In this document: piece after piece, positions 12,906 through 25,800 of the stretch
Numbering within the stretch: the first letter of the stretch is position 1
Layout: every line of letters begins with the position of its first letter
NCBI GenBank assembly: GCA_008360975.2
Contig: CM039183.1
Location: 77,639,850-77,703,849, forward strand
DNA from: Lichenostomus cassidix
Lineage: Eukaryota > Chordata > Aves > Passeriformes > Meliphagidae
DNA: 64,000 bases
Direction: 5' to 3'
Notes under the pieces: model-generated
Database searches by the model: none
What the model was told of the DNA's origin: nothing
Seen by the model: the letters and a program-made list of their open reading frames with translations, nothing else
Made by a program: the position numbers and the translations under genes

Positions 12906-14499
12906 AACTTCTCTGGCAGCTCCTAGTTTATTTCCTGGCTTATTCCATGCAAGGTCTTGCTGCACATTTTTCTACCTCTCACCTCAGTGCCTTGGCCAAG
13001 GATCCCCTACATGTTTCCTGGGGCCTCCAGCTGACATAGCCAGCATAGGGCAGAACAGAAATATTCTCATGACAAGCCCAGCCTCCTCGTACAGATGGTA
13101 TACACTCCTACTATTGCATGAAGCATTTCTTGAGATTTGGACTTGAAAGCATTTCTAAGCTGCCTGTGTAGAAATGAACGATCAAGAAAACCCCAAAAGC
13201 ACCAAGAAAAATCTGTATGTCAAAGTAGGTATCGAAGTATTTCCCTATTCATTACCGTCTCGTCATTCCTTCTGTCATGATGAACACAGGTAGTATACAA
13301 ACACTGACGTAAAAAAAAGTCCTTTAACATTCTTTCCTCAGAAAATTGCCAGGAGACACTGTCTTTGCCTAGAACACTCCAAGTGTTGTTGAAGCGTTCA
13401 ATCCCAAACACATCCACCTCAGAGCCTGGGTAATGAAATCATCCATTGTTTCCATAGCAACAGTAAGCATTAGAAAACTCATGGAATTCAGACAATGATG
13501 CCTTCTGAGAGCTTGGCACTTAACTTGAGAGTGAGTGTCTCAAACAAATTCCTTGTTTAAGAAAGATCTCAAATTTAAAGATACCTCTTCAACCAGTAAA
13601 CAGCAAGATACCCAGCTGACTGGTTCCAAATTATTTTGGTAATTTAGGTACAGCTCTGATAACCTTTAAACTACAATCTGTATTGACATGCATATTAGAT
13701 CAGTATCTGATTTTTTCTTATTAGAAAAGCTACAGAAAACCTGTGACAAAGTAATGAAGAAAAATTAAATTCCATTTAGATACAAGTTAGTATCCAAAAC
13801 CAACAATAGCTGTCTCATGCTTGATTTCACTGATGGCTATGGATTCATACATGCTGACCTAGAGGAATCATTAAGGAAATTAAATATTCTTTAAAATGTC
13901 TGGAGACTATATGTGCTTACATAAACACAGTACATGCTATGGCCTAAATTGCTAGTTGCTGTTATTAAATACCTTAGTTAGTTTTGTACTTATGGGACAG
14001 AAATTTTCATTGACTATCTACACAACAGGAATCTGTAAAAGTTAATTCTCTCCTTTAACCATTACGACAGACCACATACACCTATCCCATGTTTATGACA
14101 TACCACAAGGCTATATTGGAGTGCTATAGGTCAGATGTAAAGACAATATACTGATCAAGACAGAAGGCAAACATATTTCCTATATGCAACTGTATATATG
14201 TAATGAAGAGTTATTAACAACTAAAGATATTTTTAACACTTTGGTTGAAGAATTCAGGCATGCTGGACTGGAAAGGGCATCCAGGACCAGTTTCTACAGT
14301 TAGAAGTAGCTACATCATGTAGTTCTTTAGAGGAGTTTAACAAGTTGACACAAGACTGTCACAACCAGGGGTAAGTTCAGCTGTCCCTCTCACAGGCACT
14401 AAAAGCTGTATGAATGCCTGGTGTGTGGTCCCAGCTGCTGTGACAGAAAGGCAAGGATCTGCCAGGTTAACTATAATGAGGGCTTAAAAATCTGCTCCC
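12906..14499. other. Intergenic, no supported gene
   Basis: AT-rich unique-looking DNA. No exon, RNA gene or repeat was recognised. Confidence 0.6.
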
Positions 14500-14536
14500 T
14501 GTGTAAAGTTCTACATGGAGATAGCTAAATTAGGCA

Positions 14537-14875
14537 TCATTACTTGCCACTGAAGCTTGTCCCAGGTTTTAATCCCCTCAGATATCTGCTGTTCCCTTCC
14601 AGCATTAAGTCCTATTCTTCACATTGCAGTTCCTCCTAAGACCCATCTCTTTTCTTCCTTTCTCTCCACTCACTGTTTCTCATTACTGCTCTCTGGTTCC
14701 TCTCTCTCCTCTCTCCTCTCTTCTTCAAATCCCTGTCACAGATTTTCTGTCTCTGAAATAATTCCTGCTAACCTCCTTTTCTCCCTTTTCCCAATACCCA
14801 AGTGAGTTTCTTGACTTTGTATTCAAATAAAGTAGCTCCTCTATGCACACTGCAAAAAAAAAAAAAAAAAAAAAA
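14537..14875 (+). pseudogene. Possible poly(A)-tailed retrocopy fragment, source unknown
   Basis: A pyrimidine-rich block resembling a 3' UTR ends with an AATAAA signal (14826-14831), then 22 nt later a pure A22 tract (14854-14875). A genome-encoded poly(A) directly after a polyadenylation signal is the mark of a retroposed mRNA. I do not recognise the source and the 5' boundary is a guess. The only flanking duplication candidate is weak ('ggcatcat' at 14533 versus 'agcatctg' after the A tract). It could also be a chance AATAAA beside a simple A repeat. Confidence 0.35.
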
Positions 14876-17800
14876 GCATCTGGGGATCTGTAAAGATGCA
14901 GGAAAGGCAGCCCTCTTCCCATTTCTCATCACTCTCTGTGGGGGCTAGGAGAGGAAAGAGGCAAGGCAGCTGCACTATTTAGTGTACATGGAAACTGCAG
15001 AGATTTATGGAAGTCTAAGCTGTGATTAACATTTTATGAGCAGGACCAAATGGTGACAACTTAATCAAATTTGGACATATATTAATGGGAAAATGCAAAG
15101 TTCACACCTGGTTTAAAGGGTACTCTTTAGCAGATATGATGCCTTAATCCCAGATTATAAAGATACTGGAGCTTTTCAAAGAAAAGCAATCATCTGTTGT
15201 TTGCAGAATTATTTTTCCCACCACATGTCAAAGATATGCTGACTTAAACTGTAAAAAAGCACTCAACTCAAGGTGGTGCTGGACAATGATGAAAGACAAG
15301 GTCTGGGCAGCTTGGCTAACTGGTGACTGGTGGTGATTCCAGACACTTTATCTAACAGTGCAAGCTCTCATTGACATATATATGTATATAATATGTACAT
15401 ATATATATTTTTTCAGGACCTTACCTCTGAGCCTTGACTAAAGTTGCATCGATCCCTATTTATGCACCACACTGCTCCTCCCAACACTTCATGCTATTCA
15501 GGTGGTAGCATTGCTGCCATCTGAGCTACAAACCCTTGGCCCATCCCCTTCAAGCTGCTCCTGGCAACGTGGGAAGAGATTGTTCTGCATATTGGCATTT
15601 TTCTACTGGCACAAAACACCTTCAACAGCAGTCAGGATCTGAAGGTTTAAACCAGCTGTTTACTTGGAGAACCCAGAAAATGAAAGGCACATCCACATCC
15701 TTTCAGGTGCTAAGTACTTGGTTCAAAGAATATGAAAATCAATACAATCCACCAAGTATTGCTTTGAGGGTATTTGTTCTTGCATTCCTACCTACTTTTA
15801 ACATGTCATCTCTTCACAGGATCTTTCATCAATTTGCAAGTTCTGCATTCACGTTTCAGAGGTACCAAACTGTAGGTGCTACTTATATCAGGGAATGACA
15901 GAGTATTTGAGAATGACAACACATATGAAGGATATTGAAAACTGGCATCTTTCCTCTCTACATCCAAGGAATAGCCAAAGTAGCCCATACAGTTTGGCTC
16001 ATCTGGTATAATGCTGTTGCCCCATTGAGGTCAATGGTGTTATGTTAGCAATGGCTGTACTTTTCAGGCACTAATGCACCAGAGCACTTAAATATTTTGC
16101 TTATCTATCTCATTCCTTGATCTGAGGTCAAAGGTAATTTTGTATAGAAAAGTATACTAAAATGTGAATGCATAAAATTGCAGCTAACATCATTGCAGCT
16201 TAAAGGTGAAATCAGCTTCAGGTTATTCTGCCTCCAGAATTAGTCCTGCTTTAAGCAAAGCATAGACCAGAGTGAATAGCAATAAATTATTGAATTGACA
16301 CTTTCAGATTTGATTTCTGGCTTTGCAGTGGAAAAATCAAGGATTTCTCAGTAACTATGATAAATAGATATGTTGTCTCAAAAGTCACACTGGACATAGA
16401 AAGATTCTTTTTTTAAATATGCAAGTAGTACCAGACACAAACATCAGTCAGGATACTTCAGAAAGGATGTATCGATTTATTAGAGATCTGGGAAAAACTG
16501 TTATTATTTAAACAAGGGATAAAACAATTACAGGCTATGTGTGCATGCAACTATATACTGTATTATCTAGAGTAAATCATGGATGTCATATATACAATAG
16601 GGCACACACACATTGAGCTCACAATTTTTAACTCCAATTCCTGGAATTATGGTATTTTACAAGTTATAAAGTAATGAAATATAAAATAAAGCATTTATGG
16701 CACATAACCCTGTTAAAATGTTGCAAGCATTTATGGGGTATATCATTGTTAAAATGCTCCCCATTAAATGGCTATTAATTAAACTCATTTAAATTCAGTG
16801 GAATTGTGTTGCTTCACACAAGTGCCAGAGTGACTCACATAAAAATATGTCCGTGGTTTCTCTTCAAGGACATCAACACAATGGTGGTTTTTTTCCTCTG
16901 GTCGTTTAAAAAAAATACAAAGTATCTGTGACCCAGGCATCTGAAGCAATGGCCCCTAGAAGAGCTGCAGAGTACACACTGACAGGAGGTATTGTATTTC
17001 CCCATCTGTGGAGCAGTAGACTGGAGTATTGAAGGCAGGCACATGGCACAGTAGCTAACTTGAGAGAAAGCTGTCTCATAAAACCTAGTAAGAGTCTGCC
17101 GAAGACCGTAAACATAGCAAAATTTTAAAAAGTTTGCAACGGCGTTGCACAGATTGTCTGCTGTGTAGAAGTCTGGACACTTTTATTGAGTCAGACTTAA
17201 AATTAACCCAGCTGTATTTCTAAGAATACAAGTCTATTGTTAGAGAAAATTAGCCCTGCAACCGTGAACTCTTACTATGTTCTACAAAAAAAAAAAAAGT
17301 GCAGTTTCATTTAGCATAGCAACACTTGCAAACTGACGCATTGTGAAACTCACAGTGCCCTCTGCTAGTATTCAAATTGGAATTCATGCTATCACGCTCA
17401 TCTAACATTTGCATTCAGACAGGCAAGGCTGTTACTAACTATGGAGTTTGTTACGTTTGACATTGAACTCAAGTCTATGATGCACCTTTAGAGAAATTTG
17501 AGAGAAGAGAAAGCCTTCCAGTGAGCCAAGCTTAATATACTAACACGGGGAACTCCTTAGACTTTAAGTTTCTCTGTTTTAAGCAATGCATTTTTCCTTT
17601 CCTCTCATTTTTCCTGTATTTTACAACTGTTACCAATAGGCCTCTTGATCAATTATTGATTAGCATTGCTATTGCTGAGATTCATTCTAGGCACAAGCAA
17701 AATATGTAGAAGTCTATAGCAGTTATGCTCAGAAAATGAAAAAAGCAGGTCTGCATTTTCTATTTTTATTTTTACATCTTTTATCTGAGAAGAAAAGCAT

Positions 17801-18120
17801 ATTACCTCTTCAAACATACAAGGCACTTTGGGTGAAAGACTATGGAAATACAAACCACTTATGGTTAAAAAGATGAGAAAAACAGCGCTGAACCCAATTA
17901 ACACAGTAACACTACAAGGTGATTAATACTTCTGCAAATTGTTTCTGAGAACAGGGTTATCAAATTGTCTGATTTTTATGGATTTTCTTCCATTAGGACT
18001 ATTGGAATCTCCTGCTCTTGTAAGGCTCATGACAATGGTCTCTACAGAACTTCTCTAACGGGAAACCTGGTGAGCCCTATGAAACACCATTTAAATCAGA
18101 TGCAGCTGTTTCTTGTCCTC
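14876..18120. other. Intergenic, no supported gene
   Basis: No supported exon. An AT dinucleotide-rich tract occurs at about 15376-15412. Around 16019-16036 'ccccattgaggtcaatggtg' resembles the centre of the reptile/bird palindromic repeat noted at 5.3 kb, but it lacks the flanking arms. Confidence 0.6.
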
Positions 18121-18127
18121 TTTTTGC

Positions 18128-18222
18128 TTATGGAAACTGAGGCACAGTGATGACACAGCTTCCCAAGGGCAAGCAGGTGGCAGCCTAGAAAAGGAGAAAT
18201 GAGTCTCAGAGCACCTGGAGCA
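18128..18222 (+). repeat. Probable MIR SINE relic
   Basis: 'ttatggaaactgaggcacag' followed by 'acacagcttcccaagggcaa' and 'gtggcagcctagaaaaggag' follows the order of the MIR core (gaaactgaggcacagagagg, then cttgcccaaggtcacacagc, then agtggcagagccgggatt), with a deletion and rearranged middle. MIR copies are rare but present in bird genomes. The match is by eye and short, so a chance resemblance is possible. Confidence 0.45.
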
Positions 18223-19613
18223 CACGCCCAGTGGCCCAGCCATGAGCTCAGGATGCCCTTAAGACCCTCATGCAGGTAGTTCAGCAGCAGCAGCATGAAC
18301 ATCAATGACCTGTTCATGTTTGGAAATGCATTTTTTTATTTTTCAAGTTTGAAGGAAGCAGGGGGAAGCAATACAGGAAAAAAAGGCAGATGATTTCCCC
18401 AAGCCTGTGCTGCAGGACTCTCTTCTGGAAAATGAGGACATTCAGAAATCTGTGTTTGACCTTCCACAGGATAGGAAAAGGCCTATGTGACCCTGGGAGC
18501 ACAGACACCTTTCTGCACCCTTTACAGTCTAAGCAGCCCCCTGCAAATCTTTTATGGACAGGCAGCCACACAAACCAGCTTTAGCTTGTTCAGGCTTTTT
18601 AAAGGGAAATAAATTCTTCAACCTCTCTTATCACTGACAGAGCACTTACCAGCCTAAAAGTCTCATAAATGTATAGCTTGTGTTAAATTGCCCTCTAGAG
18701 GAGACAACACAGAGGCAACAGAATGAAGATCTGGAAACAAATTTTAACATTTTTTTAAAGCAGCAATACTACCACAGTGATGTCATGCTGTTCTTTCAAT
18801 AAATCAGGAGAGAAATCTCATTGTACAATTGGCCTTTGTTTCATTTTGCTTCAAGGGCATAAAATCATGTACTGCAAAATAAAACTGTGCTGTAGTTTCA
18901 AGATGAGGAGGGCAGATCTTTATGGATCAAAGGTGGAGTTCTGTTTTTCAAACAGGGAGCTGCACTCTTCATTTGTAATTAGCTTTAAGGAGAGAAGGAT
19001 GAGTTTTTTGATCAGAAATGGATTTCTGCTGATCAGAGTCAACTCTGTTGCCTCACACCCATTCAATTCTGAGCTTTTCAAAACTTCATTTCCCACCATG
19101 CTTAATTGATAGGGCTCTGCAAAAAGAATCCCTGGGGGGGGAAAAAAACCACTAATTGTTGCAGCCCTTTTGTTCTTGCAACAGGAATTTTATAGATTCC
19201 TTTAATTTTTCCATTTTATAGAAAGTTGTCTTTAAATTTGAAAGAATGACTATATCTCTAACCTGGACCTTTTCACCCTTACTGAGCCTGCCTACCCATG
19301 TCAAAAGGAAACAAATGGTATTATATATCTTAGAAGTAAAATGTGTGATAAGGGCCATCTGGTTTAATTTTAAAAGATAAATAGCAAATCAAAGCATTTT
19401 ATCTTTCTGTAACACTAACAAAGTGGGAATACAACACATAAAAACAAGTACTGGGGTGAATGGAGGCAGAAAAACACCAAGAAACAAAGAGAATTCAAAA
19501 GGCTGGGCATCTGAGGGAAAATTCATGCCTACTGAAAGTTTACCACTATGAATTTATATCAGAGATGATATGTGTCTCCTTTTTTTGGGAAACCACAAAG
19601 AGGTACACTGTCA
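18223..19613. other. Intergenic, no supported gene
   Basis: No supported exon or repeat. Short overlapping open frames on both strands around 18.3-18.6 kb have no recognisable domain. Confidence 0.6.
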
Positions 19614-19882
19614 TGTCGCTGTTGAACTGCTAGCAGAGTGAAGGAATCAGGCTCTTGAATGTGGCAAAATTCTAATTTTATTAATTAATTCCAACTTATA
19701 TAGACTTTCACAGATCATCCGATTTGGGTCAGTCCAAAACCTCCCCCTAGGTCATTTGGCTAGGCTTGAACCGCCTATGTTTCCAGAGACTGTTTCAATA
19801 ACATCTAAACTTTACCTTTGTTTATAGAACACAGGAAGAAGAAGAGAAAAATTCCCATGGGAAAGAATCTGTGCTTGCCACA
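19614..19882 (-). mobile_element. Solo LTR of an endogenous retrovirus (copy 1)
   Basis: 269 bp bounded by TG (19614) and CA (19882) and flanked by a perfect 6-bp target duplication CTGTCA (19608-19613 and 19883-19888). It is similar along its length to the element at 54641-54901. Orientation is judged from the minus strand, where a TATA-like 'tctatataag' is followed by an AATAAA signal, as in an LTR. No internal gag, pol or env sequence is next to it, so it is a recombination-derived solo LTR. The 6-bp duplication suggests a class II (ERVK-like) source. Confidence 0.8.
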
Positions 19883-19888
19883 CTGTCA

Positions 19889-22800
19889 CATAAGCTAAAA
19901 CAATGCATAATTCATAAATTGTTATATGCAGTTAGGAAACTTGTTAATCCTTTAATGCAATATTATGTTAAAAAAGATAAAAAACAAGCAATTCTGGTTG
20001 GTATACCTGCAAAGATGTATAAACCATGGCTACTTTACCAATATAACAGTGGCAACATTACTGTAAATTACAAATGACAAGACTAAAAAATGAGAGGAAG
20101 CTGGAGAACCCAAGGTCTCTGATATGATATAGCAACATGAGAAATTACCTGGCTCACACTGATACCTTTCTCAGGCATCTGCCCTACCCCTCTGATGGAT
20201 GTTGCTGGCCCCAAGGCAGGGAAATCTGATGCACCATTAATTAGTTTCCAAATTGCTGTAAGTTTCCGTATTTAAGTAAGCTGATTCCTCTTTCAATGTA
20301 CCTTAACATAACGAGCAAAAAGCCTGGTGTTCCAGGAAAAACATAATTAATGGATTAGGTGTCTTTTGTACAGGCAAGGGAAATCAACTGGAATTACACT
20401 GATCTAAATTTTATGAGTATCTTCTGTGTTGACCATTAAAAATGGAAGTTACAAAGTTAATTACAGTAATTATTTTTCTGTGCACATATCAGTCAGCCCC
20501 TTCAGCATTCATGGGTGCATGCCATCAGGGCTCTATATATGTCCAGTTGGCATCAGTGTTTGCTATGCTGGTCATTATTCACAAAAGATAAGACATCCTT
20601 GCTCCAGACTTTTCTCTTGATCTCTGCAGACTGGGATTAGCTGCAGCTAATTTATGCTGTCCCTCTACTTGGGAACGAAGACCTGCTCTAATTTGCCCCC
20701 CTCCTGCATCTATGTGAGAAGAAAAACTTCATCTTGAAACTTGAAAAAAGCTTTTTTCAAGAAAAAAATCTAAGTATAACTCTAGAGCCCATGGTGCATT
20801 CTGAAATTAACTTTTTGTAATTCAGTCCCGAGACCCATGGTAACAAAGGGAAGTTGATATCTACATAATTGTACCTAAATATTTACAAATGGTTGAGAGA
20901 ATATGAGCAACACAGAAAGAAAAATGTAACAAGAACACAAACCCATAAATCTGGTATGGAAGACACGTTATTCACATCACCTCATATTCTCAGGATGCAC
21001 AAGAACTGCATAATAATTTGATGGGTGCATTTCTAGAATTGTATATAGTATTTCTCTTCTGCCTCTACAGATTACAGATAGGGACACTGTATTAGTATGG
21101 GGATAAGAAAAATTAGTCAATGCATTCATTTTACAAAGCACTAAAATAGAACCATAATATCAAATCAATGTCAGCTACTGTAAAACATGCATAGTAAAAA
21201 TGTGATCAGTTTAGGCTTACTCATGACTTTGCTGGAAAGCTTTCAAGCTGATTTGAGTAAGAACATCATATTACAAAAATGGAGCTGAGCTTTATTTATG
21301 ACATTTCATCCAACCTTCTCCTTTTAGGAAGACATTTGTTGGTGCCTACCATTCTGAAGTATAAGCACCCTTCAAAATCTTTCACAAAATACTATGCGAG
21401 AAGCTGCAGGTTCTTCCAATGGGCTAGAGTGGAAGCAGTTCTAGCACAGCAATTCAATGCCATCTTCCATGCTCTCACCAGGTTCTCAGAGATCATTTAA
21501 TGTATTAATATTTGGCAATCTGCAAATTCTCTCAACTAAGTAACCAAAAGAGTGCCATTACATTCACAAAGTCTTAAAAAGTGAAATTTTGGGAGTGAAC
21601 ATGGGGGATCTGGAGTTATTGTAAAGAGAGGGAATAGGTTTTTGAGATAGAAATTTGCAGAAAATAAGGCTTCAATCATTCCACTGGCTGTCATGACGAG
21701 TCTTTCTGTGCTTCCAGCCCCCATCATTTTCTGTCAGCCTTGAAAATACAGATGTAAGACATACATCTGTCTGTTGGTGTAGCACCATGACCACAACAAG
21801 GTGATCAAAAAGCACAGCACCACTGAATGGGTGCCCTTGTGCTTCTGCCACATCAGGTTCAGCTTTCAGCACCTGGGGCTGAGCTTGGTTTATTTGCTGA
21901 TCTGACTAGGAACTAATATAGTCTTAGTGAGGAATGAATGCCTGAAGCACTGCTAGAGCCAATACAAGAGCAGTGATGCAAACATACACCCATAGCTGGG
22001 ACAATAAGATTCTGCAATTAGACTGTCTTTAGTATGATATGAAACTGCAGGACTAATGTACACTGAAAAACCCAACAGTTCTAAGCACTAAAGGACTGCA
22101 TTGCTCTCTTTTGGGGACTATGGGTAAAGAGTTTGATTCCTGAGCCATGGAGTCTTCCATTAACAGTTATTTCTCATCCTCTGGAAGAAGTCTCTGAATT
22201 ACAACACCAGAGGTCCTGCCTTGCACTGAGGCAAGCACAAGAGTAAGTTTGTCTGCTTGCTTGAAACAAATACATATTGCTGCACTACCAGGCATGACAA
22301 TAATATATCTGTGGAAAGAAAACCACCTACACAAATTAACTTTATGCCAGAGATTTCCTGAAATCCATTTAAGGATAATACTACTGTGAGAGGACACTCT
22401 TAGAGCAACATGAAATGCAATTAAATGAGAAATCAAGATCTAAGTACAAGTTGGTTGTATGTATCATTCCTTTTTTTTGGATGATGGTTCAATCCAGGGA
22501 GACTGTTTATCAACAGCATGAGAGAACATGCCTTAAAAGGGACAACACACATTTGTTACTGTGGTACAGTGGGTCTGCTGTAAATCACATGGACTAACAA
22601 ACCAGCCAGCAGCAGTAGCTCATGAGTACTGGACATTTTTAGACGGGCAGAGTAAATCTCTTGTCAGAGATGCCAGAGATAAACCACACTTCATCACCTT
22701 TCCCCTTCACTGAAAGAAATCAGGAATAGCAGTAACAGAATATTCATTTACAGACACACCTTTGAAACAGATGTTGAAGGACTGATAAGAAAAGATGCTT

Positions 22801-25800
22801 CCAGAGTATTTTGTAAACAATCTATAGAATCACATAAGAAACTTAATACATTACAGCTTGAAAACCTATGAATATAGTTATCTTACATAGAGTAAGTGTG
22901 AATGCACTAAGTGCATTCTTCTCAACTTTAGCACTTCTCAGCTGTGGTCTTCTGGTGGCAGAAACATAAATACTCTGCTACATCCTACAGTGTTATGCCA
23001 ATGCTACTGGTAGTATACACTTATTTTTGCATATCTTTGCATTAGAGTGTGAAGTCACCTTGTGACATTTTTCCTCCAAGTCGGTACCACTTGTCACTCC
23101 CAGGAAAACTGGGCTCCCTCCTTGCAGAGGTCTACTCCCCTTGTCTGACTGAAAAGTCCATGGAGGTGGGCTGTGTAGCTGTCCTATCATTTTTAGGGCA
23201 GCTTTGCAGTGATGATGTCCAGAGCACTGAGAGACTCCCTGCTCCTCAGACATACCTTTCACAGCAAGAAAATCCTACTTATTTATGTTCTTTTGTACAT
23301 ACCCTGCAACCAGTTTTGTCCAGATCTGCACTTCCTTATCTGGCAGCCACAGAACAGTTCATAGCCGTGGGGTCTCCAGTGCTAGGCCCATGCCCTATCT
23401 CTTATCATCCCTCGCCTGCATTGCTCAGTGCTGTGTCCCATTTTTCCATTTCTCAAGGCCGATGCTATCGCTCCAGGGCTGTATTTCTCCACACAGCAGC
23501 ACTGTGTTAGAGGCATAAATATCTCATTCTACACATAGAATAACTGTCTGCTAAAATATCTATACAGAACCACACAAAGACAAAAGCGAAACAAAGACAC
23601 CTGGTCAATTAGAGAAACTGGTGTCGCAGCTACACCAAGTGAAACCAAGCTACAAGTGTGTCAAGAAAAGCTCAGACTGAGCAAGCCTGACAAACCACAG
23701 TCACGCTGCCTTGCAGATTCAATAAAAAGATCGTGGTCTGCTATCTGCAAACAGCAATCTTGAGTTGCAAGGACAAGGCTCTCATTCCTAGATCTGTACA
23801 TCCTGAATCCTGTTTTTTAATCCCCCTTACTCTGAAAAAAAATAAAAAATAAAGAAATCTTCTTTCTCCAGTGAACAGATCAAGTCCCCAGCATTTAACT
23901 TCTCTGGAAGTGACTCACTTGCTCCGTGCCTGGTGATATCTTACCCAGCAAATCCCACCAGTTAGAGAATGATTGTGATGGGATCACCACCCATCTACAG
24001 CCACACAGAGGCTTCCAGGGCAAGCCAGTGTGTCTCAGCAGGGAATCCTTTCCTGAGAGGCAGAATGAAAGAGGAGAATCAGATTTGCATTCAGTGTCAA
24101 TCAACACAGATTCATTGAAATTAATGACAATGAACTTATGAGAGATTTGAGAACTATTAAAAATCCTTTTGTTCGTGTACAGCAGGAATTTATACTTGCA
24201 ATTCTACCTTCTAAAAATCCACTATTTGAATTCTTTGAATCGTATTTGAATTTACAGCCAGATATGAAGGGCAGTTTTCTGTCTACTAGTCAGTGCTCAA
24301 GAAGGGAATAAGCTTCTGCAGGACCACAGAGTGGGTTCATCCTCGTTGCCTGCACATTCACTAAGCACAAACACAGCACCTCTGAGCCTTTGAATTTCTT
24401 GTGGGAATCCCCAGTGCCTCACACAAATCTAAGGAAATAAGGAGGAGGTGAAGGGGGGTTTTGAATAACACTACACAACTAAGTTCTTTGACAATAGGGA
24501 TTCAAAATGACAGGTTTTCTGTTTTGATTCAGGCATTCGGAAAGTCATTAAAAATGTTCAGCTAAAATGGCAAAATGTATGCAAACTTGTGCCTGTTTCT
24601 GCCCTCAGATTACTCAACCCTTTCCTTCTCATAGTGTCCTGGTTATCATTGTTTTGCCAAAGCAGAAATTAACCACTCATTAATAACTGTGTCATGTCTA
24701 GACATTTTAATTAATAACTCTGAGCTCCTATTACCTGCTCACTAGCCATCATAGTCCAAACTGCAGTGTTGGGTGTTTTGGTTTGCTAATCTCCAGAGCA
24801 TTTTATGAGGATGCTAGATGCACATAGATCATGCCCATGCATATTAGAAGTCAATGTTTAAATATCCCACTAAACAACTTGACCTCTCATTAAAATAATG
24901 GTATAGAGGTTTCAGAATTGTACATCCTTGATGCTGAGACCAAATTATTTTAAGCTGTAGCCTCACTCTTAAACTGCAGTTTCACAAAGAGACTGAGATG
25001 AGGAACAGCTTTGTAGTCATTGCAGAAACATACAACTTAGAAATGCAAGCACTTTTGTATTTTTCTTTCTGAATGCTGCTTTGGCATCCAAGGCATTGCA
25101 TAGTCCTACTTTTCAAGAGAAATTTCTGCTCAGCAGCATTTTGGGGACGCTTTGTTTGAAATTTCAGGAGCTTTTCAGAGAGTTTTCCTTTGCTGCTGAT
25201 CTCTGGCCACAGATGGCTAGAGTATTCTCTCCTATTTTTAAGATGCTCACCCAGATTATTCTTGTTGCCTCCATTCTGGTATTTCTCAGTGACATAAGTT
25301 TTGATTAAAGGTCTAGTAAATTCAGTTGAAGGACTCCTGATGTCAGTAGATGCTAAGTTAATATAATTGTAAACTGGAACACTTCTGTGTCTTATTTTTC
25401 TGTCCCATTCTCATACTACACAAATAACATGTGTAGCATGTTTATTTCATTAACGAGAATTATGGTGGCAGGTTTTGTCCACAGCTATTGCTGCATGATC
25501 TCCCACATAATTCTTCTTGCTAATTTTCCTCCCTCCTTGCAACGCTCCTTGAATTTCCGTACAGCCAGTCAAGTACAATGATACTCTGCATTATTTGTAT
25601 ATTGTTTCAAAACAATCCATCTCAGTCTTCTTTTTCCTGCTGGATGGTTTCCATGGGGGCAGCTGTTCTGCCACAAACTGTGGTAGGTTTCTCTGACCAG
25701 GCAGTCATCCAAGAGTCTGGAATTAAATTTGATTCATGTTTTCAAGCACGGATGAGATTCGGGACATATCAACTTATCCCTCTCAGGATCCACCTCCAGG

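Noticed and set aside
23049..23510. 153-codon open frame
   Set aside because: Same reasons: overlapping alternative frames, no motif, no splice context.
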